From assembly GCF_003837865.1 (NCBI RefSeq), contig NZ_RQIS01000014.1, forward strand, positions 62,001 to 126,000: DNA of 64,000 nt, given 5' to 3'. The stretch comes from Paraburkholderia dinghuensis (GTDB lineage Bacteria; Pseudomonadota; Gammaproteobacteria; Burkholderiales; Burkholderiaceae). Shown one piece after another: positions 43,061 to 51,652 of the stretch. Below the pieces are notes generated by a model. The model was not told where the DNA came from. It searched no databases and saw nothing but the letters and a program-made list of their open reading frames with translations. Both the position numbers and the translations under genes were made by a program. The stretch's first letter is position 1. Each line of letters starts with the position of its first letter.

Positions 43061-43089
43061 AAAGCCCAGGCCTCAAACCTGGGCTTTTG
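43061..43089 (+). terminator. Intrinsic terminator of panB
   Basis: Stem AAGCCCAGG / CCTGGGCTT with loop CCTCAAA and a following TTTTGTT. It lies between panB and the small gene at 43106, so that gene would need its own promoter or readthrough. Confidence 0.8.
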
Positions 43090-43105
43090 TTCATGTATTT
43101 CATGG

Positions 43106-43348
43106 ATGAGCCAAAACATGGACCGCCCCTTGTTTGACTTGCTGGACAGACTCGATGCCGCAAAAATCCACTACGCCCTTGAGCGCAACCGGCCTGAAAG
43201 TGTTCTGGTATCCGTAACAATCGTCGGTCAGCGGATCGAAATCGACGTGTTTCGCGATGGCCACATGGAGATATCGCGTTTCGTCGGACATGAAGACGTC
43301 GAGGGCGGCTCGGAACTGATTGACGCGATCATCGACGCCGGAAAATGA
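43106..43348 (+). CDS. Conserved-looking small hypothetical protein
   Basis: This 80-residue acidic soluble protein reads MSQNMDRPLFDLLDRLDAAK, IHYALERNRPESVLVSVTIV, GQRIEIDVFRDGHMEISRF. This resembles small single-domain proteins of about 70-90 residues, sometimes seen next to toxin-like genes, but I cannot name the family. Two ATGs (43106 and 43118) are possible; neither has a good ribosome-binding site. It begins 17 bases after the panB terminator and is convergent with pabBC. Base use is less GC-rich at third positions than in its neighbours, suggesting later acquisition. Confidence 0.55.
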   Translation: MSQNMDRPLFDLLDRLDAAKIHYALERNRPESVLVSVTIVGQRIEIDVFRDGHMEISRFVGHEDVEGGSELIDAIIDAGK

Positions 43349-43398
43349 CCGCAGGCAGGAGTCGTCACGCAATGGAATGCCGTGCGCACCGCGAACCA

Positions 43399-45270
43399 TC
43401 AAACCAGCCGCGCAGCCACCGCCCCACGCAGCGCGTTGGAAACCATGAGCGCCTGCGCGTTCTGCACATCCTCGCGCGTGAGCACGCGTTCTTGCGCATT
43501 CAGCGCCACGTCTTCGAGCAGCACGGCTCGCATCACACCCGGCAGCACGCCCGACGACAGCGGCGGCGTCCACCACTTCCCGTCGAGCTTGACGAACACG
43601 TTCGTCCGCCCGCCTTCGGTCAACTCTCCGCGCTCGTTGAAGAACAGCATGTCGAAGGCGCCCTGCGCTTCGGCCTCGCGCCAGGCACGGTCGAAATCGG
43701 CGCGGCGGGTCGTCTTGCGCAGCAGTAGCGCGTCGGCCGAGGCCACCGGTGCAAAACCGTGATCGGACGCGAGCATCACGCCGACCGATTCACCCGCCAA
43801 CGGCGCGAGTACCGCAAAGCTCAGTTGCACCGCACCGTCCTTGCCGAGCGCGACACGCACCCGATGCGGCACGCCATCGGGCAGCCCGGCGCAGGTCGTC
43901 GCAAGACGCTTGCGCAGTGCATCGACGTCGCATTCGAAGCCGAGCCACGCGGCGCCCGCCGCGAGCCGCGCGAGATGCCGTTCGATGTGACGCACACCGT
44001 CGGCACGCGTCGCGTACATCGTTTCGAATAACTCAATGCCGGGATCGGCCCCGGTCAGGAATCGTGCTTTCAAACGGGTCTCCTCGTATTCGTCGGCGGC
44101 GACGCTGTCGAGCACGATGCCCGCGCCCACGCCCATTTCGCCTCGCCGCACACTGCCCGGTGCCATGGGGGCATCGAGCGTCAGCGTTCGGATCACGACC
44201 GAGAGGCAGAAGTCGCCGCATGCGTCGCCAGTGGGCGCTTCGAGCCAGCCTATCGTCCCCGTGTACAGACCGCGCGGACCATGTTCGATCGCGTCGATCA
44301 ACTCCATCGTGCGGTGCTTCGGCGCCCCTGTAATCGACCCGCAGGGAAAGAGCGCGCGCATGACATCGGCGAACGACGTCCGCGCACGCAGACGCGCCTC
44401 GACCGTCGATGTCATCTGCCACACCGACGCATACGCTTCCACGCTGAAGAGCGCGGGGACGTGTACCGAGCCCGTCTGCGCCACACGCGACAGGTCGTTG
44501 CGCAGCAGATCGACGATCATCACGTTTTCGGCGCGGTTCTTGGCATCGCTCGCGAGGAACCGTGCAGCAACGCGATCGGCCTCCGGATCTTCCGCGCGCG
44601 CGACGGTGCCTTTCATCGGCTTTGCGCACAGCGTGTCGCCATGCTTTTCGACAAACAGTTCCGGCGAGCACGAGAGCACCCAGCGGTCGCCCGGCAGCGC
44701 GATCAGCGCGCCATATGGCACGCGCTGGCGCTCACGCAGACGCCGATATAGCGCAAGCGGCGCGCCGAACGACTCGAATTGCAGCCGATAGGTGTAATTG
44801 ATCTGATACGACTCGCCCGCACGCAGCGCCGCATGCACGGCCTCGATATCCGCTTCGAACTGCGTACGATCGACGCCGGGCGTGATGCCCGCAATACCGG
44901 CCGGCGCGGGCGCGTCACAGCCTTCGCGCGCGGCGAGCCAGGCATCGGCTTCCTCGCGCGACAGTCGCTCACAACGTTCGAACAATAAAAAACGCAGCCC
45001 GGCATCGCCGCACTGCGTTTCACTGGACTCCCAGGCATCGTGTCTCGCGAACTGCAGATCGCGCCCGAAGGCGTAATCGCCGAGCAGGACCGAATGCAGC
45101 CCCGCACGCAGATCGTCATCGACATCGCGGCACACCGCCTCGAGATCCTGCGGCCGGCTGCAGACACGCTCGCGCACGAATCCCGTGTAGAGGCGACTCG
45201 TGCGTCGCGCCGCAGTCGAATTGCCATCGTCGAGCAGCGCGAACACTGCGCCGCCGTCATTCGCTGCCAT
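43399..45270 (-). CDS. pabBC: Fused aminodeoxychorismate synthase component I and aminodeoxychorismate lyase (PabB-PabC)
   Basis: Both steps from chorismate to p-aminobenzoate, for folate, lie in one 623-residue protein. Residues about 1-375 are PabB: SCSPELFVEKHGD, AKPMKGTVARAED, VDLLRNDLSRVAQTG, PCGSITGAPKHRTMELI with the catalytic residues. Residues about 390-623 are the PLP-dependent lyase: GIELFETMYATRADG, LLRKTTRRADFDRAW with the PLP lysine, RGELTEGGRTNVFVKLDG. The fused arrangement is found in several betaproteobacteria. The glutaminase subunit (PabA) is not in the window. Confidence 0.93.
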   Translation of the reverse strand: MAANDGGAVFALLDDGNSTAARRTSRLYTGFVRERVCSRPQDLEAVCRDVDDDLRAGLHSVLLGDYAFGRDLQFARHDAWESSETQCGDAGLRFLLFERCERLSREEADAWLAAREGCDAPAPAGIAGITPGVDRTQFEADIEAVHAALRAGESYQINYTYRLQFESFGAPLALYRRLRERQRVPYGALIALPGDRWVLSCSPELFVEKHGDTLCAKPMKGTVARAEDPEADRVAARFLASDAKNRAENVMIVDLLRNDLSRVAQTGSVHVPALFSVEAYASVWQMTSTVEARLRARTSFADVMRALFPCGSITGAPKHRTMELIDAIEHGPRGLYTGTIGWLEAPTGDACGDFCLSVVIRTLTLDAPMAPGSVRRGEMGVGAGIVLDSVAADEYEETRLKARFLTGADPGIELFETMYATRADGVRHIERHLARLAAGAAWLGFECDVDALRKRLATTCAGLPDGVPHRVRVALGKDGAVQLSFAVLAPLAGESVGVMLASDHGFAPVASADALLLRKTTRRADFDRAWREAEAQGAFDMLFFNERGELTEGGRTNVFVKLDGKWWTPPLSSGVLPGVMRAVLLEDVALNAQERVLTREDVQNAQALMVSNALRGAVAARLV

Positions 45271-45327
45271 AGACGCTACCTGCTACAAGTCCGGCGGCAC
45301 TACGACGGCCGCCGGTGTAAAACCCGC

Positions 45328-46461
45328 TCAGTCGAAGAAGCTCTTCACGCGATCGAACCAGCTCTTGCTCTGCGGGCTGTGGCGCGCGCCGCCTTCCACG
45401 AGCGACTTCTCGAACTGCTGGAGCAGTTCGCGCTGCTGATCGGTGAGCTTGACCGGCGTTTCGACCTGAACATGCACGTACAGATCCCCGGCGATGCTCG
45501 AACGCAGACCCTTGATGCCCTTGCCGCGCAGACGGAACGTCTTGCCCGACTGCGTACCCTCGGGCACCGTGAAGCTCGCGCGGCCCGCGAGCGTCGGCAC
45601 TTCGATCTCGCCGCCGAGCGCCGCCGTCGTGAACGGAATCGGCATCTGGCAATGCAGGTCGTCGCCGTCGCGCTCGAACACCGAATGCGACTTGATGTGA
45701 ATCTCGACGTAAAGGTCGCCAGCCGGCCCGCCGTTGATGCCCGGTTCGCCGTTGCCGGCCGAGCGGATGCGCATGCCGTCGTCGATGCCCGCCGGAATCT
45801 TCACTTCGAGCGTCTTCGTTTCCTTCACCTTGCCTGCGCCATGGCAGTTCGTGCAGGGATCGGGGATATACGAACCGGTGCCGTGACACTTCGGGCAAGT
45901 CTGCTGAATGCTGAAGAAACCCTGCGACATGCGCACCGAACCCGAGCCGTGACAGGTCGGGCAGCTTTCCGGCTTGGTGCCGGGCTTCGCACCCGAGCCG
46001 TGGCAGATATCACACGTGCTCCAACCCGGAACGCGAATCTGCGTCTCGTAGCCGTGCGCGGCCTGCTCGAGCGTGATCTCCATGCTGTAGCGCAGGTCCG
46101 CGCCGCGATACACCTGCGGGCCGCCGCGTGCACCGGCGCGGCCGCCGGCGGCCTGACCAAAGATGTCGCCGAAGATGTCGCCGAACGCATCCGCGAAACC
46201 GCCGAAGCCCTGTGCACCGGCGCCGCCCATGTTCGGATCGACACCCGCGTGCCCGTACTGGTCGTAGGCCGCACGCTTTTGCGAGTCCGACAGCATTTCA
46301 TAGGCTTCCTTCACCTCCTTGAAATGCTCTTCCGCATCCTTGTTGTCCGGATTGCGGTCGGGGTGATACTTCATCGCCAGCTTGCGATACGCCTTCTTGA
46401 TCTCGTCGTCGCCAGCGTTCTTCGCGACGCCCAGAACCTCGTAGTAATCCCGTTTCGCCAT
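45328..46461 (-). CDS. dnaJ: Chaperone DnaJ
   Basis: The J-protein partner of DnaK. The 377-residue type I protein has the J domain with HPD (MKYHPDRNPDNKDAEEHFK), a Gly/Phe-rich region with GFGGFADAFGDIFGDIFG, and the four zinc repeats CDICHGSG, CPTCHGSG, CPKCHGTG and CTNCHGAG, then the substrate-binding C-terminal domain. It is 318 bases downstream of dnaK on the same strand and probably transcribed from the dnaK promoter. Confidence 0.97.
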   Translation of the reverse strand: MAKRDYYEVLGVAKNAGDDEIKKAYRKLAMKYHPDRNPDNKDAEEHFKEVKEAYEMLSDSQKRAAYDQYGHAGVDPNMGGAGAQGFGGFADAFGDIFGDIFGQAAGGRAGARGGPQVYRGADLRYSMEITLEQAAHGYETQIRVPGWSTCDICHGSGAKPGTKPESCPTCHGSGSVRMSQGFFSIQQTCPKCHGTGSYIPDPCTNCHGAGKVKETKTLEVKIPAGIDDGMRIRSAGNGEPGINGGPAGDLYVEIHIKSHSVFERDGDDLHCQMPIPFTTAALGGEIEVPTLAGRASFTVPEGTQSGKTFRLRGKGIKGLRSSIAGDLYVHVQVETPVKLTDQQRELLQQFEKSLVEGGARHSPQSKSWFDRVKSFFD

Positions 46462-46779
46462 ATCGGTTCAACGCCGGTCATGCGCGCGCGTGCGCGTGCC
46501 GGCTCCTCATGAATGCTGGATCTCGCGACCCGTATGCCGCCCTCGTCGAACGCCGTCGCGCCATGCTGCTGCGCGTCCGGCCCCCCTTTCGCGAGCGGGC
46601 TCCAAAAAACAAATGTGCCCGGAGAGCCGTGAAGGCTCGCCAGGCGTTAAGCAAACTGCACGCATCGTAACCGATGCGGCCGGTTCCCGCCGCCGAGTCC
46701 CGCGCCACCGCAGCCGGCGAGGCCTCCTTCGAAGCCTCGCGTGGCCGCGGCGGCCGGACTCTCCGGCGAGTACCAGGCC
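46462..46779. other. Long dnaK-dnaJ intergenic region with a hairpin
   Basis: At 318 bases this spacer is longer than the usual dnaK-dnaJ gap of well under 200 bases. On the minus strand it holds a stem GCGAGGC / GCCTCGC (46717-46740) about 40 bases after the dnaK stop, with no T-run, which may act as a processing or attenuation site. No sigma-32 box (CTTG on the minus strand) is visible before dnaJ, and I see no gene. Confidence 0.5.
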
Positions 46780-48723
46780 TTAGTCCTTCTTGACTTCCTT
46801 GAAGTCGGCGTCGACCACGTCGTCGGCCTGCTGCGCGCTTTCCTGCGCACCGCCTGCGGCACCCGCGGCACCGGCAGCGCCTGCTTGCTGGGCCTGCATA
46901 TCGGCGTACATCTTCTCGCCGAGCTTCTGCGACGCCGTCGACAGCGCCTCGACCTTCGCATCGATCTCAGCCTTGTCGGCCGACGAACTCTTCAGCGCCT
47001 CTTCGAGGTCCTTCAGCGCGGCTTCGATCTTGTCCTTCTCGCTGGCGTCGATCTTGTCGCCGTACTCGGCAACAGCCTTCTTCGTGCTGTGAACGAGCGC
47101 GTCGCCCTGGTTACGCGCGTCGGCCAGTTCACGCAGACGGTGATCTTCTTCCGCGTTCGCTTCGGCGTCCTTCACCATCTTCTCGATCTCGGCGTCCGAG
47201 AGACCCGAGTTCGCCTTGATCGTGATGCGGTTTTCCTTGCCGGTCGCCTTGTCCTTCGCGCCGACATGCAGGATGCCGTTCGCGTCGATGTCGAAGCTCA
47301 CCTCGATCTGCGGCACGCCACGCGGTGCGGGCGGAATGCCTTCAAGGTTGAACTCGCCGAGCAGCTTGTTGCCGGCTGCCATTTCGCGCTCGCCCTGGAA
47401 CACCTTGATCGTCACGGCGCCCTGGTTGTCGTCGGCAGTCGAGTAGACCTGCGCGTGCTTCGTCGGGATCGTCGTGTTCTTGTTGATCATCTTCGTCATC
47501 ACGCCGCCGAGCGTCTCGATACCGAGCGAGAGCGGGGTCACGTCGAGCAGCAGCACGTCCTTGCGGTCGCCCGAGAGCACCTGGCCCTGGATCGCGGCGC
47601 CGACTGCAACGGCTTCGTCCGGGTTCACGTCACGGCGCGGGTCCTTGCCGAAGAACTCCTTCACCTTCTCCAGGACCTTCGGCATACGCGTCTGGCCGCC
47701 GACGAGAATCACGTCGTTGATGTCGCCGACCTTCACGCCCGCGTCCTTGATCGCGACGCGGCACGGCTCCATCGTGCGCTCGATCAGGTCTTCGACCAGT
47801 GCTTCGAGCTTGGCGCGCGTGATCTTCAGGTTCAAGTGCTTCGGACCCGACGCATCGGCCGTGATGTACGGCAGGTTGATTTCGGTCTGCTGGCCCGCCG
47901 ACAGTTCGATCTTGGCCTTTTCAGCGGCTTCCTTCAGGCGTTGCAGCGCGAGCACGTCCTTCGACAGATCGACGCCCTGCTCCTTCTTGAACTCGCCGAT
48001 GATGTAATCGATGATGCGCTGGTCGAAGTCTTCACCGCCGAGGAACGTGTCGCCGTTCGTCGAGAGCACTTCGAACTGCATTTCGCCGTCGACGTCCGCG
48101 ATTTCGATGATCGAGATGTCGAACGTGCCGCCGCCGAGGTCGAACACGGCGATCTTGCGGTCGCCCTTTTCTGCCTTGTCGAGACCGAACGCGAGCGCGG
48201 CTGCCGTCGGCTCGTTGATGATGCGCTTGACTTCCAGACCGGCGATGCGGCCTGCGTCCTTCGTCGCCTGACGCTGGCTGTCGTTGAAGTACGCGGGAAC
48301 CGTAATCACAGCTTCGGTGACCGGCTCGCCGAGGTAGTCTTCAGCGGTCTTCTTCATCTTGCGCAGGACTTCAGCCGAAACCTGCGACGGCGCCAGCTTC
48401 GAGCCGTGCGCTTCAACCCACGCGTCGCCGTTATCGTGCTTGACGATCTTGTAGGGCATCAGGCCGATGTCCTTCTGCACTTCCTTCTCGTCGAAGCGGC
48501 GGCCGATCAGGCGCTTGACTGCGTAAAGCGTGTTCTTCGGGTTCGTGACCGACTGGCGCTTGGCCGGCGCACCGACCAGCACTTCGTTGTCGTCCATGTA
48601 GGCGATGATGGACGGCGTCGTGCGAGCGCCTTCCTGGTTCTCGATCACCTTGACCTGATTGCCTTCCATGATCGCCACGCACGAGTTGGTCGTGCCGAGG
48701 TCGATACCGATGATTTTGCCCAT
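46780..48723 (-). CDS. dnaK: Chaperone protein DnaK (Hsp70)
   Basis: This ATP-dependent chaperone has 647 residues. The nucleotide-binding domain contains IGIDLGTTNSCVAIMEGN, AVFDLGGGTFDISII and INEPTAAALAFGLDKAEKG, followed by the linker DVLLLDVTPLSLGIE, the substrate-binding domain and lid, and the C-terminal DADFKEVKKD. A stretch of AGAAGAAGAAGGAQ precedes that tail. The ATG at 48723 gives MGKIIGIDLG; an in-frame TTG three codons upstream is possible. A sigma-32 type promoter is seen at 48823-48853. Confidence 0.98.
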   Translation of the reverse strand: MGKIIGIDLGTTNSCVAIMEGNQVKVIENQEGARTTPSIIAYMDDNEVLVGAPAKRQSVTNPKNTLYAVKRLIGRRFDEKEVQKDIGLMPYKIVKHDNGDAWVEAHGSKLAPSQVSAEVLRKMKKTAEDYLGEPVTEAVITVPAYFNDSQRQATKDAGRIAGLEVKRIINEPTAAALAFGLDKAEKGDRKIAVFDLGGGTFDISIIEIADVDGEMQFEVLSTNGDTFLGGEDFDQRIIDYIIGEFKKEQGVDLSKDVLALQRLKEAAEKAKIELSAGQQTEINLPYITADASGPKHLNLKITRAKLEALVEDLIERTMEPCRVAIKDAGVKVGDINDVILVGGQTRMPKVLEKVKEFFGKDPRRDVNPDEAVAVGAAIQGQVLSGDRKDVLLLDVTPLSLGIETLGGVMTKMINKNTTIPTKHAQVYSTADDNQGAVTIKVFQGEREMAAGNKLLGEFNLEGIPPAPRGVPQIEVSFDIDANGILHVGAKDKATGKENRITIKANSGLSDAEIEKMVKDAEANAEEDHRLRELADARNQGDALVHSTKKAVAEYGDKIDASEKDKIEAALKDLEEALKSSSADKAEIDAKVEALSTASQKLGEKMYADMQAQQAGAAGAAGAAGGAQESAQQADDVVDADFKEVKKD

Positions 48724-48822
48724 GTTTATCAAATCTCCAATGTTTGGTCGCTGTGCGGACCACCGCTCGCGCTCTGGCTAACGCCTTGTCGCGCTGGCAT
48801 CCGCTTCAATCCGGAACTGCTG

Positions 48823-48853
48823 CCCAAATAAGTGCCACTGCGGCGTTTTCAAG
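48823..48853 (-). promoter_or_regulatory. Sigma-32-type heat-shock promoter of dnaK
   Basis: Read on the minus strand: CTTG, exactly 17 bases, then CTTATTTGGG. This matches fully the alpha/betaproteobacterial heat-shock consensus CTTG-N17-18-CYTAT-T--G. The -10 element lies 99 bases before the dnaK ATG. Confidence 0.75.
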
Positions 48854-48940
48854 ACCCTGGACACTATCCGGTCATTAATTTTTTTCAATCGCCCGCTGCG
48901 CGGACATCGCATCCACCCGCGGCGGGCGCTTTCAGCGCGC

Positions 48941-49525
48941 TTACTTCGGCTGGGAAACGGTGACGAGCGCAGGGCGCAGCACGCGGTCGGCGATCACGTA
49001 ACCCTTCTGCAGCACGTTGACGACGGTGTTCGCTTCCTGCTCGGACGGCACCATCGAAATGGCCTGATGGCGATGCGGATCGAACTTCTCGCCGACCGGG
49101 TTGATGGCGACGACGCGCCCCTTCTCCAGCGCGCCGGTGAGTTGCTTGAACGTCAGTTCGACGCCCTCGCGCACCTTCGCCAGATCGTCCGACTCATGGG
49201 CGATGGCGGCTTCGAGGCTGTCCATGACCGGCAGCAGATGCTCAGCGAAGTTCTCAATGGCGAACTTGTGGGCCTTCTGGACGTCTTCCTGCGCACGGCG
49301 GCGCACGTTTTCGGTTTCCGCCTTCGCACGGACGAACGCGTCATGCAGTTCGGCGATCTTCGCCTGGGCTTCTGCGAGCGCGGCCTCCACGCCGCCCAGC
49401 GCCGCTGCTTCAGCGGCTTCAGCCGCCTCGCCTGCCGTTGCAGGCTGTGCGCTTGCGCCGGCTTGCGACGGATCGTCCGCGGGCTGGGGGTTCTGGCTCG
49501 TCGGGTTCTCTTGCGTGTTTTCCAT
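48941..49525 (-). CDS. grpE: Nucleotide exchange factor GrpE
   Basis: GrpE releases ADP from DnaK. The 194-residue protein has an acidic, alanine/proline-rich N-terminus of about 45 residues, a long coiled coil (EAALAEAQAKIAELHDAFVRA onwards), and the C-terminal beta domain with AISMVPSEQEANTVVNVLQKGY and RVLRPALVTVSQPK. The start is at 49525 (MENTQENPT). It is 217 bases before dnaK, with its own heat-shock promoter at 49636-49663. Confidence 0.97.
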   Translation of the reverse strand: MENTQENPTSQNPQPADDPSQAGASAQPATAGEAAEAAEAAALGGVEAALAEAQAKIAELHDAFVRAKAETENVRRRAQEDVQKAHKFAIENFAEHLLPVMDSLEAAIAHESDDLAKVREGVELTFKQLTGALEKGRVVAINPVGEKFDPHRHQAISMVPSEQEANTVVNVLQKGYVIADRVLRPALVTVSQPK

Positions 49526-49877
49526 GTCGCTAAACGTGGTTGGATAGAAAAAAAGGAGCAAAGCGCCGGGAAACCTGCCCGGCGGTTCGCGCTGTGTTGT
49601 CCAGGCGCGACACCCGCTTTGCGCATCGACGCTTCAGATGGGTGTCAGATCGCCGATTTCAAGGGCTTTCCGCGCGTTTTTTCCAGCGTTGACAGACGGA
49701 GGAAACCGCCCGTTACAACCATTACCGCAGCGCCGCATGAATGAAATTGAGTGCGCCGCGCCGCTGACCTAAACTCAGGAATAGATGCTGCTCAGAGCGC
49801 GTATACCCTGAGACAGACATCAAACCGAATTGGCCGCAAGCTGGCCGTTTCGCAGGGCAATCTCCCGGGGGAGTACC
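49526..49877. other. Intergenic region with the grpE leader
   Basis: These 352 bases carry the grpE heat-shock promoter (49636-49663) and, from 49700 to 49877, the upstream region of the small gene at 49878. No other gene is supported. Confidence 0.4.
49636..49663 (-). promoter_or_regulatory. Sigma-32-type heat-shock promoter of grpE
   Basis: Read on the minus strand: CTTGAAA, 13 bases, ACCCATCT. This matches the E. coli heat-shock consensus CTTGAAA-N11-16-CCCCATNT at 14 of 15 defined positions. It is 111 bases before the grpE ATG. Confidence 0.75.
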
Positions 49878-50039
49878 GTGAAACTGACCTTTGCAACAGC
49901 GGTGGTCGCGTTGGTACTCATCGCCGGAACCACCACAATCTGCATGTCGGGTGCCGTCAACGAGAACACGACGGAATATGGTGGCGTTCACGCCACGATG
50001 GAAGCGTTATTCAGCCCTCACGCCCAAGTTTGTCGATAG
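49878..50039 (+). CDS. Putative 53-residue membrane-anchored or exported peptide
   Basis: A GTG start (49878) with a strong GGGGAG ribosome-binding site leads into VKLTFATAVVALVLIAGTTTI, a positively charged start plus a hydrophobic helix, then a short polar tail ending in HAQVCR. It looks like a lipoprotein-free signal anchor. It overlaps the 3' end of hslR on the other strand by 29 bases and faces away from grpE. No homologue is known to me. Confidence 0.4.
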   Translation: MKLTFATAVVALVLIAGTTTICMSGAVNENTTEYGGVHATMEALFSPHAQVCR

Positions 50040-50418
50040 TACGGCGGTCGCGCTTGGTCGGCCTGCCCTGCAGCGCCGACGCGGGTTCGCGAAACAGCCG
50101 TCGCCGCTCCTGCTCCGCCGCGCGCCGCGTGCGCCCAGTCTCCGTCTCGGCATAGAGCGTCTGCGCGACGCTGGCCGGTCCGCGCACGTCGCACAGGCCC
50201 AGCACCTCGACCTCCCAGACCACGTGATCGATCTCGATTTCAACGAGGTCGCCCACGCGCACGTCCCTCGACGCCTTCACCGGATCGCCGCCGATCCGCA
50301 CGCGCCCCTTGCCGATCGCATCCGAGGCGAGCGAGCGCGTCTTGAAGAAACGGGCCGCCCACAGCCACTTGTCGATGCGCAGACGAGCGGACGGTTCAGT
50401 CGAGATCTTGTAATTCAT
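50011..50418 (-). CDS. hslR: Heat-shock protein 15 (HslR), ribosome-associated
   Basis: This 135-residue protein has an S4 RNA-binding domain in the first 70 residues (RIDKWLWAARFFKTRSLASD, then VKASRDVRVGDLVEIEI) and an Arg-rich C-terminal helix (RRAAEQERRRLFREP). Hsp15 binds free 50S subunits carrying stalled peptidyl-tRNA and helps recycle them. It lies 30 bases downstream of hemH and is probably co-transcribed with it. Confidence 0.93.
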   Translation of the reverse strand: MNYKISTEPSARLRIDKWLWAARFFKTRSLASDAIGKGRVRIGGDPVKASRDVRVGDLVEIEIDHVVWEVEVLGLCDVRGPASVAQTLYAETETGRTRRAAEQERRRLFREPASALQGRPTKRDRRTIDKLGREG

Positions 50419-50448
50419 ACGATGAATTCGCGGTAAGAACGCGCCCGC

Positions 50449-51516
50449 TCAGGCAACGTCGCCTGCAGGCGACGCGGCCTGCACCGGCCACCCCTGCAGA
50501 TGTTGCGCGACGATTTCGCCGAGCGCGGCGATCCACGCCGTCGATGCGTTCAGGCACGGAATACGGTGGAACTCCTTGCCGCCGGCCTTGAGGAATTCGT
50601 CGCGCACCTCCATGCCGATTTCCTCGATGGTTTCGAGGCAGTCGGCGATGAACCCGGGGCAGAAGACGTCCGCACGACGCACGCCGCCCTGGCCGAGCTC
50701 GCGCAACGTAGGCGCTGTGTACGGCTGAAGCCACTGCGCGCGGCCAAAACGGGACTGGAACGTGACGCGGCACTCGATGGGCGTGAGTCCGAGCGCCTGC
50801 ATGAGCAGCGACGCGGTTTGCTGGCACTGGTCGTGATACGGATCGCCGAGATCGAGCGTGCGGCTCGGCACACCGTGGAAACTCAGCACGAGGCGCTCGC
50901 CCGCCGCGAAATCGGGCCGACCATGTGCGTGCCAGTAGTGGTGGACCTGCGCGGCGAGCGCGGCGATATAGGCCGGGTGGTCGTGATACGCGCGCACGGT
51001 GCGGATTTCCGGCTGGTTGCGCATGCGCCGCAGCGCGGCAAACGCGGCGTCGAACGCGGTGGCCGTCGTCGAGGCCGAGTACTGCGGATACATCGGCACG
51101 AGCAGGATGCGCTCCGCGCCTGCGAGCTTGAGCTGGTTGAGCATCGCAGGGATGTCGGGCGTGCCATAGCGCATCGCGTAATCGACGATCACCGTGTAGT
51201 CGTTCACATGCAGCAGCTGGCGCAGGCCGTCGGCCTGCTTCTGCGTATGGACGCGTAGCGGCGAGCCTTCGGGCGTCCAGACGGCCGCGTATTTTTTCGC
51301 CGACGAGCGCCCGCGCATGGGCAGGATCAGCCCGCGCAGGATGACTTGCCAGACGGGTGCGGGAATCTCGACCACACGACGATCGGAAAGGAATTGGGCC
51401 AGATAGCGGCGCACGGCACGCGGCGTGGGCGCGTCGGGCGTGCCCAGATTGATGAGCAGCACCGCGACGCGATGCGCGACAGCCGATTGCAGCGGCCGCT
51501 CCAGATCGAAACGCAT
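50449..51516 (-). CDS. hemH: Ferrochelatase
   Basis: Inserts iron into protoporphyrin IX, the last step of haem synthesis. The 355-residue protein has LLINLGTPDAPTPRAV, LSDRRVVEIP, VPMYPQYSASTTATAF, the catalytic histidine in LSFHGVPSRTLDLGDPY and the conserved glutamate in CPGFIADCLETIEEIGME. Shares an operon with hslR; its position between hrcA and hslR is a betaproteobacterial feature. Confidence 0.97.
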   Translation of the reverse strand: MRFDLERPLQSAVAHRVAVLLINLGTPDAPTPRAVRRYLAQFLSDRRVVEIPAPVWQVILRGLILPMRGRSSAKKYAAVWTPEGSPLRVHTQKQADGLRQLLHVNDYTVIVDYAMRYGTPDIPAMLNQLKLAGAERILLVPMYPQYSASTTATAFDAAFAALRRMRNQPEIRTVRAYHDHPAYIAALAAQVHHYWHAHGRPDFAAGERLVLSFHGVPSRTLDLGDPYHDQCQQTASLLMQALGLTPIECRVTFQSRFGRAQWLQPYTAPTLRELGQGGVRRADVFCPGFIADCLETIEEIGMEVRDEFLKAGGKEFHRIPCLNASTAWIAALGEIVAQHLQGWPVQAASPAGDVA

Positions 51517-51568
51517 AGGCGGTCAGTTGCGCCGCGCGGAAGCGCGGCAACAGTTGCACAAGGCAAAC

Positions 51569-51597
51569 ATTATAGCGGCCGGGTCAGACGCGCCCAC
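51569..51597 (-). promoter_or_regulatory. Likely sigma-70 promoter of hemH
   Basis: On the minus strand a perfect TATAAT stands 53 bases before the hemH ATG. The -35 position at 17-base spacing reads GTGGGC, a poor match, so this is a -10-driven promoter at best. Confidence 0.4.
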
Positions 51598-51652
51598 CTG
51601 GCCGTCCGGCCGATGGCGCGCCGAATGCAACTGCCCGATGATGATCACGTGC

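Noticed and set aside
46741..48831. A 696-codon open frame on the plus strand opposite dnaK
   Set aside because: It is the mirror of a highly conserved GC-rich gene; its product is Arg/Leu/Asp-biased without any domain, a typical antisense artefact.
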